Assembly (NCBI GenBank): GCA_022539475.1
Contig: VCMS01000077.1
Location: 62,001 to 126,000, forward strand
Source: Gracilaria domingensis
Lineage: Eukaryota; Rhodophyta; Florideophyceae; Gracilariales; Gracilariaceae
DNA length: 64,000 nucleotides
Direction: 5' to 3'
Shown: positions 10,780-19,568 of the stretch, in pieces
How positions within the stretch are numbered: position 1 is the first letter of the stretch
Layout of the letters: every line of letters begins with the position of its first letter
Notes under the pieces: generated by a model
What the model was told of the DNA's origin: nothing
The model's database searches: none
What the model saw: the letters and a program-made list of their open reading frames with translations, nothing else
Position numbers and translations under genes: made by a program

Positions 10780-11147
10780 GAAAACAATCATACTAAGCGA
10801 ACGAGGGAACCTTACACAGAACAAGACACAGATATATCACAGTTAAAGCATTCCTGTACATAGAAACAAGACGTTCGACCCGACAATAGGGTTCATGATC
10901 AAAGCATTGTAAGTTACAAGGGTGTCCCCTATATTTCATTTCTGAGCCGCGACCCTAACAGATCATGATTGCAATTTGCTTCAACGCCAGCAGCAGCTTT
11001 GTCACGCGTGGGAGCATCATCACTATTCACCCCATACTCTCCATTGCACCTTTTGCTCCATAATCTCATGCCAGTTTGACATCATCAAAGCCCCTTTTAG
11101 AGTGGCTCACATCGTCCTTTCGGGAGAAAATGTAGAACTACGTACAA

Positions 11148-13799
11148 CTACCTCTTTCCAAGGGATGAATGATCGATATTCTCGCCGGTGAACTGAGCCT
11201 GTAATCTCGCCGCATTTACGCCATTCCCCCCTACCAACGATTTCGCTGCAACCCCTCTCCCCGCATCTGCGGCTGCTGCACCACCGAAACCAGCTGCGCC
11301 AGACCACCCTCCGGACAAAACACGCGACTGAGGGTTTTGCGCGACATAGGCGTTCAGGTTCGCCCCACGACCATAAGAGTTCGGTGCGTGACTGACATGT
11401 CCCATAAGGCCTCGCTGCTGCTGCTGCAGTTGCTGTTGTCGCAATTGTTGTTGTAGCTGCTGAAGTTGTTGCGGTGGGAACATTTGCGAGTGGGGCACAT
11501 TTGTTGACATGCCTAAGTTGGCTATGTTTGCATTGCGCAATCCCATCGAGTCAATCAACCCTTGCGATATCTGCACATTGCTTCCCGGTTGCCCAACACC
11601 TTTGGATACCATAGCTTGTATTTGGTTCGTGATCGACGCGGCAGGTCGATGAATGTTCATCCCGTTCTTGTCCATCCTTCCAATCTGAGCTACCTGAGTT
11701 TTGGTACGGCTCGTGGGTTGTTGGTGTTGCATCATCGGATGTAGATGCCCCTGTCGTTGAATCTGCTCCCTCAAAATTTGATGCTGTTGCTGCCGACGTA
11801 TTTGCTCCTGCTGATGTTGATGATGCTGTTGCTGCTGCTGTCTGCGTTTCTGCATTTGCTGGCTTCTCTGTATCAGTTTCTGGCTCTCTTTCATGATCCT
11901 CGCCTTCGACTGCGCGTCGCGACCATGAGCTTGCATAACGTCGACCACAGAATTCTTATGGGCATCTCCTGCCACCTGGGCAGCCACACCGTTAGCGAAC
12001 TGCTCCTGCAGATGCTTTGCTGTATACGCGGGACGCGGAACTTGTGGGTTCTGCGCATTAGCAGTTAGAGCTGCAGCTGCTTGTCGGTTCTGGCTGATTT
12101 GATTCAATCGTTTCTGTTTCTGCATTTGAAGCATCTCTTCTTGGCTATAATCTTGGGTGCAAACATAACCTTCCCGACCAACCACAGACTTGACTTGGTT
12201 TATGAGCAGATGACCTTCTGCGACATTGGCCACAATGGTGCGATAATAATCACGTTTCTTGTCTCCCAAGAAGGACCAAACGTATATGATTTCAAGCGAA
12301 CCGTCCACAGAGCGAAGCAACTGCACAACCATCTCGGGCATACTCCCCTTGTTAACTTTGTTGGTCTGCACGACCAGTTCGTTCTTCGCCTTCTCCAACA
12401 CGTGACCGCCCAATCGCACGGCATGCTCGCACAACGTCCTAGCCCGTACATAGTCAGCAGCAACATCGGCGTCCGGCATGGTAAATCGCACGGTACGCAC
12501 TCTCTCGGGAAGCATAAGCATTGCATGCTGCTGCTGCATAGCCGCTTGCCCAGACACGCCAATAGCTTTCTTCGACTTGAGGGCTTTCTGATTAGCGGTC
12601 TGAAAAAGTGCCTTTGTCGGAACTGAAAACCGCCATTGACGAGGAGGTTTGTTAGGATTGCGGATATTTGCGGACCCGTGTTCTCCAGGTTTGATACCGT
12701 TCGCAAGATTAGGTTCAGATTTGGATCGCGATGCGGTGGGATTAGAAGCAGAAGTAGAATTAGGCAGAGCATTGATAAACGATTGCTTGTTGGGAACCAC
12801 TGTGGGCTGCTGCGATGCCATTGCGCGCGCTGTGAGCAAGATGTGGCGCTGCAAGCGTTGCTGCTTGTCTGCTCCGGAAATAAGCAGAAGCGCTGACGCT
12901 GACGTTGCTCTCGGTATGCGGGCGAATCCAGGTGGTCGGCGAAAGGGTCGCATTCTCGGCTTGCGAATGATGTTAAGAGGGTGCGTAAGCTTATGTACAG
13001 CGCAATCTCGGGTGTAAGAAGTAAGTCGCGGTCGGGGATGTAAATTGAGAGAAGCAGACATGGCGTTGATAATGATTCGTTCGACAGCGCGCGCAACAGC
13101 TGGGTCAAGACTGGCGGTTTCGTGTTGTAGATCTTGATATAAACTGGTCATGTCGGGTCGCAGTAAAACTCGGATTACGTTGCTCGGCGGTGGCTTTGAC
13201 GTCGGCGTTGAGCAATGGCGTAGGTCATTGATATCAGCAAATAGGCACCCATCGTAGTAGTGTCGCTGGCTCATCTCGGGTAGATCTTCTGCGGGGGGGA
13301 TGATTCCTAGGTCAAGGCATCGCAAAAAATGTTTGCTGCTGCGGTCGTACGGACAGCGTTGCAGCGTGGTAATGTTATGATTCTTGGTGTTACTGGCGGG
13401 TTTGTTAGACGATGGCGACGGTTGTCTCGACGAAGTTGACACGTCCGGCGAAGGAGATTGGATGGTGGCCATCGGGGATGACGGAGGCAGTTCCAAGGTG
13501 GAAGTGGTTGAGTCATGGCGCACGTATCCGTCGGGCAGAAGCGTAACAACGATAGAAGCGCGCAGATGCTCGAGACAGTCTAAAGGGCGCCTGTTGGAAA
13601 TGAATCGCGGGTCGGTTCGCGGGTGGCCTGTGAGATAATGATGCGCGCTGGAAATCTGGGGCCATAAAGATCGATGGTAAAGCTGTTTGCGATGCGGGGA
13701 CGCAAGATAATCGAAGGAGCCATTGAGGTTCTGCGGGTGGAAGGCCTGCTTTGGTGGAGGCGGTACGGGAGGAAGCAGCGGTGGCGGACAGACATCCAT
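11148..13799 (-). CDS. SPT20: SPT20-like subunit of the SAGA coactivator complex
   Basis: This is an 883-residue protein with the SPT20 domain in its N-terminal third. The segment LLPDGYVRHDS is at about residues 88-98, PYDRSSKHFLRCLDLGIIP at about 150-168 and YYDGCLFADINDLRH at about 181-195, and VIRVLLRPDMTSLYQDL follows. This order matches the plant/fungal SPT20 family, the structural subunit of the SAGA histone acetyltransferase complex. The rest is a conserved-looking central block (residues about 420-620) and then long Gln-rich stretches encoded by CAG/CAA runs, typical of transcription coactivators. The ATG at 13799 is the first in this frame. The frame is open to about 14,321 through very Pro-rich sequence, so a longer N-terminus by another start or an upstream exon is possible. 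A mutated copy of part of this gene lies at 16,379-16,662. Confidence 0.87.
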   Translation of the reverse strand: MDVCPPPLLPPVPPPPKQAFHPQNLNGSFDYLASPHRKQLYHRSLWPQISSAHHYLTGHPRTDPRFISNRRPLDCLEHLRASIVVTLLPDGYVRHDSTTSTLELPPSSPMATIQSPSPDVSTSSRQPSPSSNKPASNTKNHNITTLQRCPYDRSSKHFLRCLDLGIIPPAEDLPEMSQRHYYDGCLFADINDLRHCSTPTSKPPPSNVIRVLLRPDMTSLYQDLQHETASLDPAVARAVERIIINAMSASLNLHPRPRLTSYTRDCAVHKLTHPLNIIRKPRMRPFRRPPGFARIPRATSASALLLISGADKQQRLQRHILLTARAMASQQPTVVPNKQSFINALPNSTSASNPTASRSKSEPNLANGIKPGEHGSANIRNPNKPPRQWRFSVPTKALFQTANQKALKSKKAIGVSGQAAMQQQHAMLMLPERVRTVRFTMPDADVAADYVRARTLCEHAVRLGGHVLEKAKNELVVQTNKVNKGSMPEMVVQLLRSVDGSLEIIYVWSFLGDKKRDYYRTIVANVAEGHLLINQVKSVVGREGYVCTQDYSQEEMLQMQKQKRLNQISQNRQAAAALTANAQNPQVPRPAYTAKHLQEQFANGVAAQVAGDAHKNSVVDVMQAHGRDAQSKARIMKESQKLIQRSQQMQKRRQQQQQHHQHQQEQIRRQQQHQILREQIQRQGHLHPMMQHQQPTSRTKTQVAQIGRMDKNGMNIHRPAASITNQIQAMVSKGVGQPGSNVQISQGLIDSMGLRNANIANLGMSTNVPHSQMFPPQQLQQLQQQLRQQQLQQQQRGLMGHVSHAPNSYGRGANLNAYVAQNPQSRVLSGGWSGAAGFGGAAAADAGRGVAAKSLVGGNGVNAARLQAQFTGENIDHSSLGKR

Positions 13800-14500
13800 G
13801 GTTTCCGGGCTAGAATGGGCATTGGGAGAGGGCCTGGTTGAGGTCTGGGTATCGGTGGCATGTCTGTCGGACAGAAGGCCGTTCTCGACAGGCGGGGCAC
13901 ATCGTTGACGTTTTCGCGGGCCGGCGGCACGCCTGACGAAGGCGTGCTTGCGGTGGCGACGCTGCAGGGGGGTGGCAGTGGAGGCGGGGGGGGAGGGACT
14001 GGCGGCGGGCTGCGCAGGGCAGTCGGGGGGGGAGGGGGAGGGGTGCGGGAGGTGGTGGTGGGCGGCGAACTGTGGGGGGGGGGAAGCGGGTTGGGCTTGC
14101 GGGCGGGGTGGGAGGAATGCGGCGGAAGGGGGATGGAAAGGGGAGGAGCGGTGTCCATGGGTTGAAGCGGCCGCAGGGCGGACGGAGGGGGGAGGGAGGG
14201 GGGGGGGGGCGGGCGGGCGGAGGTGGGCGGGGGAGAGTTGGGGAGAGTTTGGACGTGGGGGGGGGGGGGGGGGGGGTGGCGGCGGTCGATGTGCGTGCAG
14301 TTGAATACGGACAGCGCGCACAGGCGGCTGCTCTGCGGCGCTGCGCTATGCTCGCGCGGCTTGCGCTTACATCGCTCGACCGTGTAATTGGCGCCATTCG
14401 GCGCGCGCGCGAACCGCGCTTTTGGCGCGAGCAACGGACCGCCGCGTTCGCGCGCGCGCTCGGCGGCGCCGAGCTCGCCGCCGCGCCCGGCGCCGCCGCC
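13800..14500. promoter_or_regulatory. G-run-rich region between SPT20 and the membrane protein gene
   Basis: The plus strand carries many G runs of four or more at 13,975-14,280, including an almost pure run of about 20 G at 14,258-14,276. It is rich in G-quadruplex-forming motifs. It lies between divergent genes, so it is probably a shared promoter and 5' leader. The minus strand frame through it reads as polyproline. Confidence 0.55.
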
Positions 14501-14827
14501 ATGCGCTACGACACCGTGCTCTCCATGTGGCGCGTCGTCTTCCTCTACACGCTGTCGTTCCCGCCCTTCTTGTTCGCGCTCGTCGCCTTTGTGGCCTCCG
14601 TGCTGCACGTCCACAGCGTCTTCCACATCGCGCTCATCACCGTGCTGGCCGCCGTCGTCGGGCTCGTCACTGCCGCGCTGCTTGCTGCGATTCCGTCGCT
14701 GCTCATTGCTGCCATTTACTCCTCCGTCCCGTCTGACATGAGCTCGCTCGAGGCCGTTGTTATCGGATCTGCGCAGGGCGTCGTTATCGGCATGCTTAAC
14801 GCTGGCTTCCTCCATCGCATTCTGTAG
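14501..14827 (+). CDS. Small predicted membrane protein, family unknown
   Basis: A 108-residue, highly hydrophobic protein. Three probable membrane segments lie at about residues 10-35 (VVFLYTLSFPPFLFALVAFV), 42-66 (ALITVLAAVVGLVTAALLAA) and 80-105, the last being Gly-rich (VVIGSAQGVVIGMLNAGF). I start at the ATG at 14501, context gccgccgccATGc. The frame is open further upstream to an ATG at 14348, which would add an Arg/Ala-rich stretch resembling an organelle targeting sequence. I do not recognise the family. The gene is divergent from SPT20. Confidence 0.65.
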   Translation: MRYDTVLSMWRVVFLYTLSFPPFLFALVAFVASVLHVHSVFHIALITVLAAVVGLVTAALLAAIPSLLIAAIYSSVPSDMSSLEAVVIGSAQGVVIGMLNAGFLHRIL

Positions 14828-15036
14828 CATCTCCAAGTTCTACCTGCCTGCCTCCGAGCCCTACAAGTTTTGCCTCGCCCGTTTACGCTTTCAACTCGCC
14901 ACCCAACTCTGATCTTCGAGCAATTTCCATGTGCTTGGACGCGTGACAGCACCAGCGTACGCTTTGTACTACAACTAAAGCCCTAACATTCTTTTCTTTA
15001 CTTTGGACGTCAAACGATGCTTGTACCCGTTCGCCG
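14828..15036. other. Short spacer between convergent genes
   Basis: This is the 3' region shared by the membrane protein gene (+) and the three-exon gene (-). No feature is recognised. Confidence 0.5.
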
Positions 15037-15990
15037 TTATTCCTCCGACTTGTAGTCGTCACTCGAACAATACCCGCCTGCTTCGCTTCGCATCCCACGT
15101 CCGTCAGCGTTCCTGCTCGCCTTGTTCCTTGGTCTCTTCTCGCCCTCTCTGCTTTCATCTTGCCCGCCGTCTTCGTCTGATGAGTGCAACAAATCGCTTC
15201 GCTCCCGCTTCCGTTTCCGTTTCGGCGCTCTTCTCGCTTCTGCCTCATGTTCTCCCCGCATACGCTCTGCACCGCTCTGCGCATTGTCCCAATCCCCAGT
15301 CGATAGCCATTCCAAAATTGAATGCAGTTGCGAAGCTATTCGTTTGGAATGCACCATTTCTTTCTCGCTTGCACTCATCTTCGCTTTTGGGATTCCAGAG
15401 CATGCAAGCGCCCACGCGCTGACAGTTTCGCAGCTGCGGATTTCAGCTGCATCGCCATGTTCTGCGAAAAGCTGAATGGCATACTCTTCGAGAAGGAGTG
15501 CTGTGTAGAGACATGTAGCTTTTATGTCAGTTTAATGCGGTCGTCGTCCAAAAGCGGTCTTCCTCGACGTACCTTTCTCTAACGTTGTCATCGGATCATC
15601 AGCCGATGTCGCTGCTTCATTCGCCAGAGTCAAAAACGGTTCCCGCGGAGGTTGCGTGCAGGCATTCCCTTTAGCATCGTAGTGAGTAGCGACGGCCGTC
15701 AGCACTAGAGTCAGTATGTTACCTTATATTCTATCACGTAACGTTGCGTTTTGTCACTTACCATGTGGCAGACATTCAATGAGACTGTACATGTGCTCTA
15801 GATCTTGCGTATCTTTCTCTAGTTCTGCTTTCTTCTTCGAAGACTTTGCTTGAATTCTGGCTCTCAGTGCCAGACGGTCATGGAGTAACTCTCTCATCTC
15901 CAACTTTGCAAGCTGACTTGAAATGAAGTCACGAAGTATTTCGTAATCCGATTCGTCGTTTGTCGAACTTTCGCCATTTTCTCTTTCCAT
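15037..15990 (-). CDS. Three-exon gene for a coiled-coil, basic-tailed protein of unknown function
   Basis: The exons are 15,990-15,762, 15,704-15,573 and 15,500-15,037, joined by introns of 57 nt (donor GTAAGT, end ACTCTAG, branch-like TACTGAC) and 72 nt (donor GTACGT, end CTACACAG). All three exons stay open only when joined this way, giving 274 residues. The N-terminal exon is acidic and then a coiled coil (RELLHDRLALRARIQAKSSK). The middle carries LTAVATHYDAKGNACTQP. The last exon contains an amphipathic helix (RIASQLHSILEWLSTGDW) and a Lys/Arg-rich segment (APKRKRKRERSD) that looks like a nuclear localisation signal, ending in an acidic-Ser tail. I do not recognise the family; a nuclear role is an inference. 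The start is the first in-frame ATG after an upstream stretch that lacks one. Confidence 0.65.
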
Positions 15991-16378
15991 CTCCGCGCTC
16001 GTGTCAAAATGCCGCCGCCAGGCGTTTTGCGTCAACGTAGATGGATGCCGGGAGACGTGCAGGTTTCCGTTTCGTGTTTGGAAGATAGATTCGATACCGA
16101 CGAGGACTCAGTGCAAGCAGAGAAAGGAAGTCAACTAAATTTTTCGCCCAGGCGCCAAATGCATGCACATGAATGTGTTGGTGTCTAAGGTCGAGAGCTC
16201 CCCTGTAGAGCAGATCATGACAGGTAAGTCTATCGTTGCAGTCCAGACCTGATAGTTGAATGGTAACCTGGGATCCCTCATAGCTCTGACTGAGACTGGG
16301 CCTAGGAGAGGAAGGAATGGGTTCCCCGATCGCATTGAAAGGAGATGCATCGAACCCGCATATACTATCGTACTCCAT

Positions 16379-16662
16379 CGAGATACGTGCTGCGACAATC
16401 CTGCGATTGATCCCTACTTGCCGATATCAATGACCTACGCCATTGCTCAACGCTTACTTGAAGTCACCGCCTGACAATGCAATCCGAGTTTTACAGCTGC
16501 CAAACATGACCAGTCTATACCATGATCTGCAACAAGAAATCGTCAGTCTTGACCCAGCTGTTGTGCGCTCTTTCAAACGCACCATTATCAACGCCAGTCT
16601 CCTTCTCTCAATTCACATCCTCGACCGCAACTTGCTTCTTACACCCGAAATTGTGCTTGTAC
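16379..16662 (+). pseudogene. Dead partial duplicate of SPT20
   Basis: This segment aligns with the SPT20 coding strand at about 13,280-12,985. The shared run ATCAATGACCTACGCCATTG, a later shared run CAGTCTTGACCCAGCTGTTG, and the matching stretch around cttcttacacccga are the clearest parts. I estimate roughly four in five bases identical by eye. The copy starts just before the YDGC-encoding part of the SPT20 domain and ends about 284 bp later with unrelated sequence on both sides. It carries small length changes and an in-frame stop, so it is not a functional exon. It is inverted relative to the parent and lies about 2.6 kb from the parent gene's 5' end. With no poly-A and no intron evidence, a local DNA duplication is more likely than retroposition. 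Confidence 0.8.
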
Positions 16663-17172
16663 AGCTCGGCTCGTGGTACATACGAACGCAAACGAACTGG
16701 GTTTATCTTGTGTGAGATTCTTCGAGCCTTTCCAGTCAAAAGTATTACCGATGTATATCGTTACCGGTTGACGTGCTTCTACTCGCTTCGTGTTGTGGCC
16801 CCTTTTCGGTATATTATAGTTTCATGAAGTGCACAGACACGAGAATGACGCTCATTTCTTTGACAGGACGAACCCTCGGTTTTACTGCACGTCTGAATCA
16901 GACAGTCTGCCGCTTCAGGAAGACAGGAGCCGAAAGCGGACCAAGTGCTTGCCAGTTGCGATCGCTCTGAGAGCCGTTCCAATCACACTGGCTTGTCGTG
17001 TTACACTCCACCATACACTCGCAGCGCTGCTTTAGAGGCGAATCAGATCTGATTGGGACGACGCAAGGGGACGAATATGCTCGACGAAGTAACCTCAAGA
17101 AGAAGTTAACAATGCGTCAGAAGCATAGTCCTTTACAAACGAAAATACATTGACGCATCCAGAGCGTGGAGC
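16663..17172. other. Intergenic, nothing recognised
   Basis: Only short unsupported frames are present. The SPT20-derived similarity stops at the left edge. Upstream regulatory DNA of neighbouring genes is the default reading. Confidence 0.5.
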
Positions 17173-17712
17173 TCAACTTTCCTGACCACGCCCCAGAGCC
17201 GCCGTTGCCTTTTCCAAGTTTCTCTCCAAGCTTGATGAAACTGCCAGAATTACTTCGTAAGCTTGTCGAAGGAGTTCAACATGACTGGGGTCCGCCGATC
17301 TCTTACGAGCATTCTTGTAGATCACATACACTCTGTCGAGCGCGCTCACAACCTCCATCAACGACTTAGCGCTCTGTACCGCCGCCTGTGCTGACACACT
17401 AGAGCTCGTTATTTTCCGGGCTGTGCTCTCGTTGTCAACAGGTTTGTGCCCTCGAACATATCGCTTTTCTGCATATTCCATCGTTAGTAGCTCTACCTTC
17501 CGTTCATAACAGTTGGCAATTGTGCTCATTGATGAGTTAAGCCCCCTCACGAACTCGAGAAGCATGTCATCTTTGCTCATGGGGCCGGACCTGGACCTCT
17601 TCGAACCAAGCGATCCCTCGCCACCCTGACTCGATGCCCTTCGCTTTACCCTTGCACTTGGTACCAGGAAACCGTCCTCTTCCATCAAAACGTGTTCTTC
17701 GTCAGGACGCAT
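17173..17712 (-). CDS. Uncharacterised 179-residue basic/helical protein
   Basis: A complete frame with an ATG start at 17712. The N-terminus is charged and Ser/Arg-rich with a nuclear-localisation-like RVKRRASS and SKRSRSGP. The remainder is predicted mostly helical, with heptad-like spacing (LLEFVRGLNSSMSTIANCYE, then SAKSLMEVVSALDRVYVIYK and LRQAYEVILAVSSSLERNLE). Codon use resembles the neighbouring real genes, and both other frames are broken. I do not recognise the family. Confidence 0.6.
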   Translation of the reverse strand: MRPDEEHVLMEEDGFLVPSARVKRRASSQGGEGSLGSKRSRSGPMSKDDMLLEFVRGLNSSMSTIANCYERKVELLTMEYAEKRYVRGHKPVDNESTARKITSSSVSAQAAVQSAKSLMEVVSALDRVYVIYKNARKRSADPSHVELLRQAYEVILAVSSSLERNLEKATAALGRGQES

Positions 17713-18783
17713 TATTGAAACTAAGCCAACACTCTTGGTGATTTGCTACGTCTGTGTCGTGTTTACGTCGGCAAGGTTGAAGCTATCTTGACCTCAGGGC
17801 TGACTTCGAGAGTATGCATGAAACAGGAACAAAGCGCGGGTTGCATGTTGTGCAGTAATAATTCCCTCATCAATTGATGAAGGACTCACAAGTTGTGGTA
17901 TTGCCTTTGATACCTTTAGTGCACATCATGCACCAGGAAAACTATAACATTCTTCGAAAAAACGCCAGCAAACGTCGGCATGATGCATGAGTGACTTCAG
18001 TACGTATAAGGGTGGGATTGGAGCCTTGTAGTATACAAGGATCCAATCTCAGCCATGTCTGACATCCAGAAGTCTTGTTAACACCGAGAAAGACATGTTG
18101 AATACAGCCGCACTCCCAATTGCACTTTTAGCTTCTTTCTCGCTCCTTTTTTCCATAAAGCGCAGAAGCCAAGCACCACATTACCAAGGGTACAGTAGCT
18201 TCATCAGAAATTGTAGACCGTCTCTGTTCTCCTTTTTATCAGAGGCTTGAACCTGAATGTACACAAACATCGTGTATAACGTGAATTGACGCTCTTTATA
18301 AGCTAGTCCACGATTTCTTAACATTTCGTATACCAAGAGCGTCATCCTATGACCATAACAGAAACTGCAAGAAGAGGGCAATCGTGACTTTGCCTCTATT
18401 GTAGCTTTTTTGGACTATGCAATCGGTGCCCAACCCTTGTTCATACTTCGACAATAAGAACGCGATGCAACTGTGACCACCATGGACCATCATTCTCTTG
18501 GTTGCCAAGTTTTATTCAAGGTGCAGGACTGACGGAATCGCTGTGAGCCAGACGCAACCGAAAGCGCGAACGCTGTCCGAAGTGTTCGGCAAGAAAATGG
18601 GACCAAGGTCTCTCCATCTGTGCACAATCTAAACTTGTCGTCAACGAGCTCCTTGAATTACTTGTGGATCAGAGAAAGGTATTCTACACCGTACTGTATG
18701 ATTGCGAACATGAAAGCCATGTCCTCTAAGACTCGTGTTCTGAAAGTTGGTCGCTAACCCATTTATGATTCCTGGGTACATCT
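17713..18783. other. Intergenic region with a 15-bp-arm palindrome
   Basis: No supported gene. At 18,016-18,048 is a near-perfect inverted repeat: arms GATTGGAGCCTTGTA and TACAAGGATCCAATC, one mismatch, 3-bp spacer. A shorter palindrome (TCATCAATTGATGA) lies at about 17,868-17,881. Either could be a protein-binding palindrome. Confidence 0.5.
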
Positions 18784-19035
18784 ATGAGTTCACATGAGCA
18801 GGAGGAGAAGCCCTCCGGGGCTAGGTTAACATTTCTGGTTGACGCACCAGGTATCGTCGTAGTGAGAAAGTACAGTACATACCAGAGAGCTTCAGTTATA
18901 CGACACCTGGTAACAAAACTAGCAAAGTTACAAGATCGGCACAAAATGCGTCATGCCTTCAAAACATATTGCCAACTGACAGCTTCCAAACAGAAGATGA
19001 CTCCCTTTGCTCCCGATCCGCTGATGGGCAATTGA
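18784..19035 (+). CDS. Possible small ORF, 83 residues
   Basis: An ATG-started frame in an otherwise empty interval, encoding a basic peptide with Lys/Arg-rich ends (VIRHLVTKLAKLQDRHKMRH). It has no recognisable domain and no independent support such as a good start context or splice sites. It may be chance. Confidence 0.2.
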   Translation: MSSHEQEEKPSGARLTFLVDAPGIVVVRKYSTYQRASVIRHLVTKLAKLQDRHKMRHAFKTYCQLTASKQKMTPFAPDPLMGN

Positions 19036-19108
19036 CTGTTATAGTCATGTGACGGTGCCTTGCGTTGTTCACGGCTTGACCTTCGAAGTAGAAGTAGGCT
19101 TATAGCGT

Positions 19109-19417
19109 TTATCGTTTTGAATTCATTCCTCTTCCAAAGTTCTGCGACATACCACTCATTCCACTCATCCCGCCTCTTCTTCCCATCCCGCCCATACCAT
19201 TCATTCCCCGACCTCCCATTCCCATGTTACCCATACCCATTCCGCCCATTCCAGTCCCCATAAAGCCCATACCACCTCTACCCATGTTTCCCATGCCCAT
19301 ATTGCCGCGCCCCATGCCGCCCATGCCACCCATTCCCATACCGCCCATACCGCCTCTACCCATACTTCCCATGCCTGTACGACCCATGTTGTTGTACATG
19401 GCAGACATTCCACCCAT
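19109..19417 (-). CDS. Gly/Met-rich tail, possibly the 3' part of the BAR-J gene
   Basis: This 102-residue frame is almost entirely GGM/GNM repeats (MGGMGRGNMGMGNMGRGG), ending SQNFGRGMNSKR. Gly/Met-rich regions are known from Hsp40 (J) proteins such as Sis1 and from some chaperones. It lies 150 bp downstream of the J-domain reading frame on the same strand but in a different frame. It may be the tail of that protein reached through unresolved splicing or a frame error, or a separate small gene. DNA-level repeats (CCCATACC/CCCATTCC) make slippage likely. Confidence 0.4.
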   Translation of the reverse strand: MGGMSAMYNNMGRTGMGSMGRGGMGGMGMGGMGGMGRGNMGMGNMGRGGMGFMGTGMGGMGMGNMGMGGRGMNGMGGMGRRGGMSGMSGMSQNFGRGMNSKR

Positions 19418-19568
19418 GCCACCAAATCCTTGATTTTGGTTCTGTGCGTTTCTGGGCCCACGGATCCAGGTGGTGGAGGTCTACCATCACATTCCGCGGT
19501 CCATACTTCATAACCGTTCTTGAGTTCCATCGAACATTCCAGCATGCAAGTTCTCAAGTACAAGGTTA

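Larger units (their letters stand above)
9784..11147. other. Intergenic region with a stem-loop and an isolated TATA box
   Basis: There is no convincing protein gene between the desulfhydrase stop and the SPT20 stop. It contains a 14-bp stem-loop at 9,926-9,980 and a consensus TATA box at 10,772-10,779 with no good ORF downstream. The remainder shows nothing I can name. Confidence 0.55.

Noticed and set aside
10976-11191. 71-codon plus-strand frame after the orphan TATA box
   Set aside because: Non-ATG start, antisense to the SPT20 end, no recognisable character.
16004-16378. 124-codon minus-strand frame overlapping the end of the SPT20 fragment
   Set aside because: It starts at the boundary of a pseudogene on the other strand, has no known domain and does not splice in phase to the three-exon gene by any site I could find.
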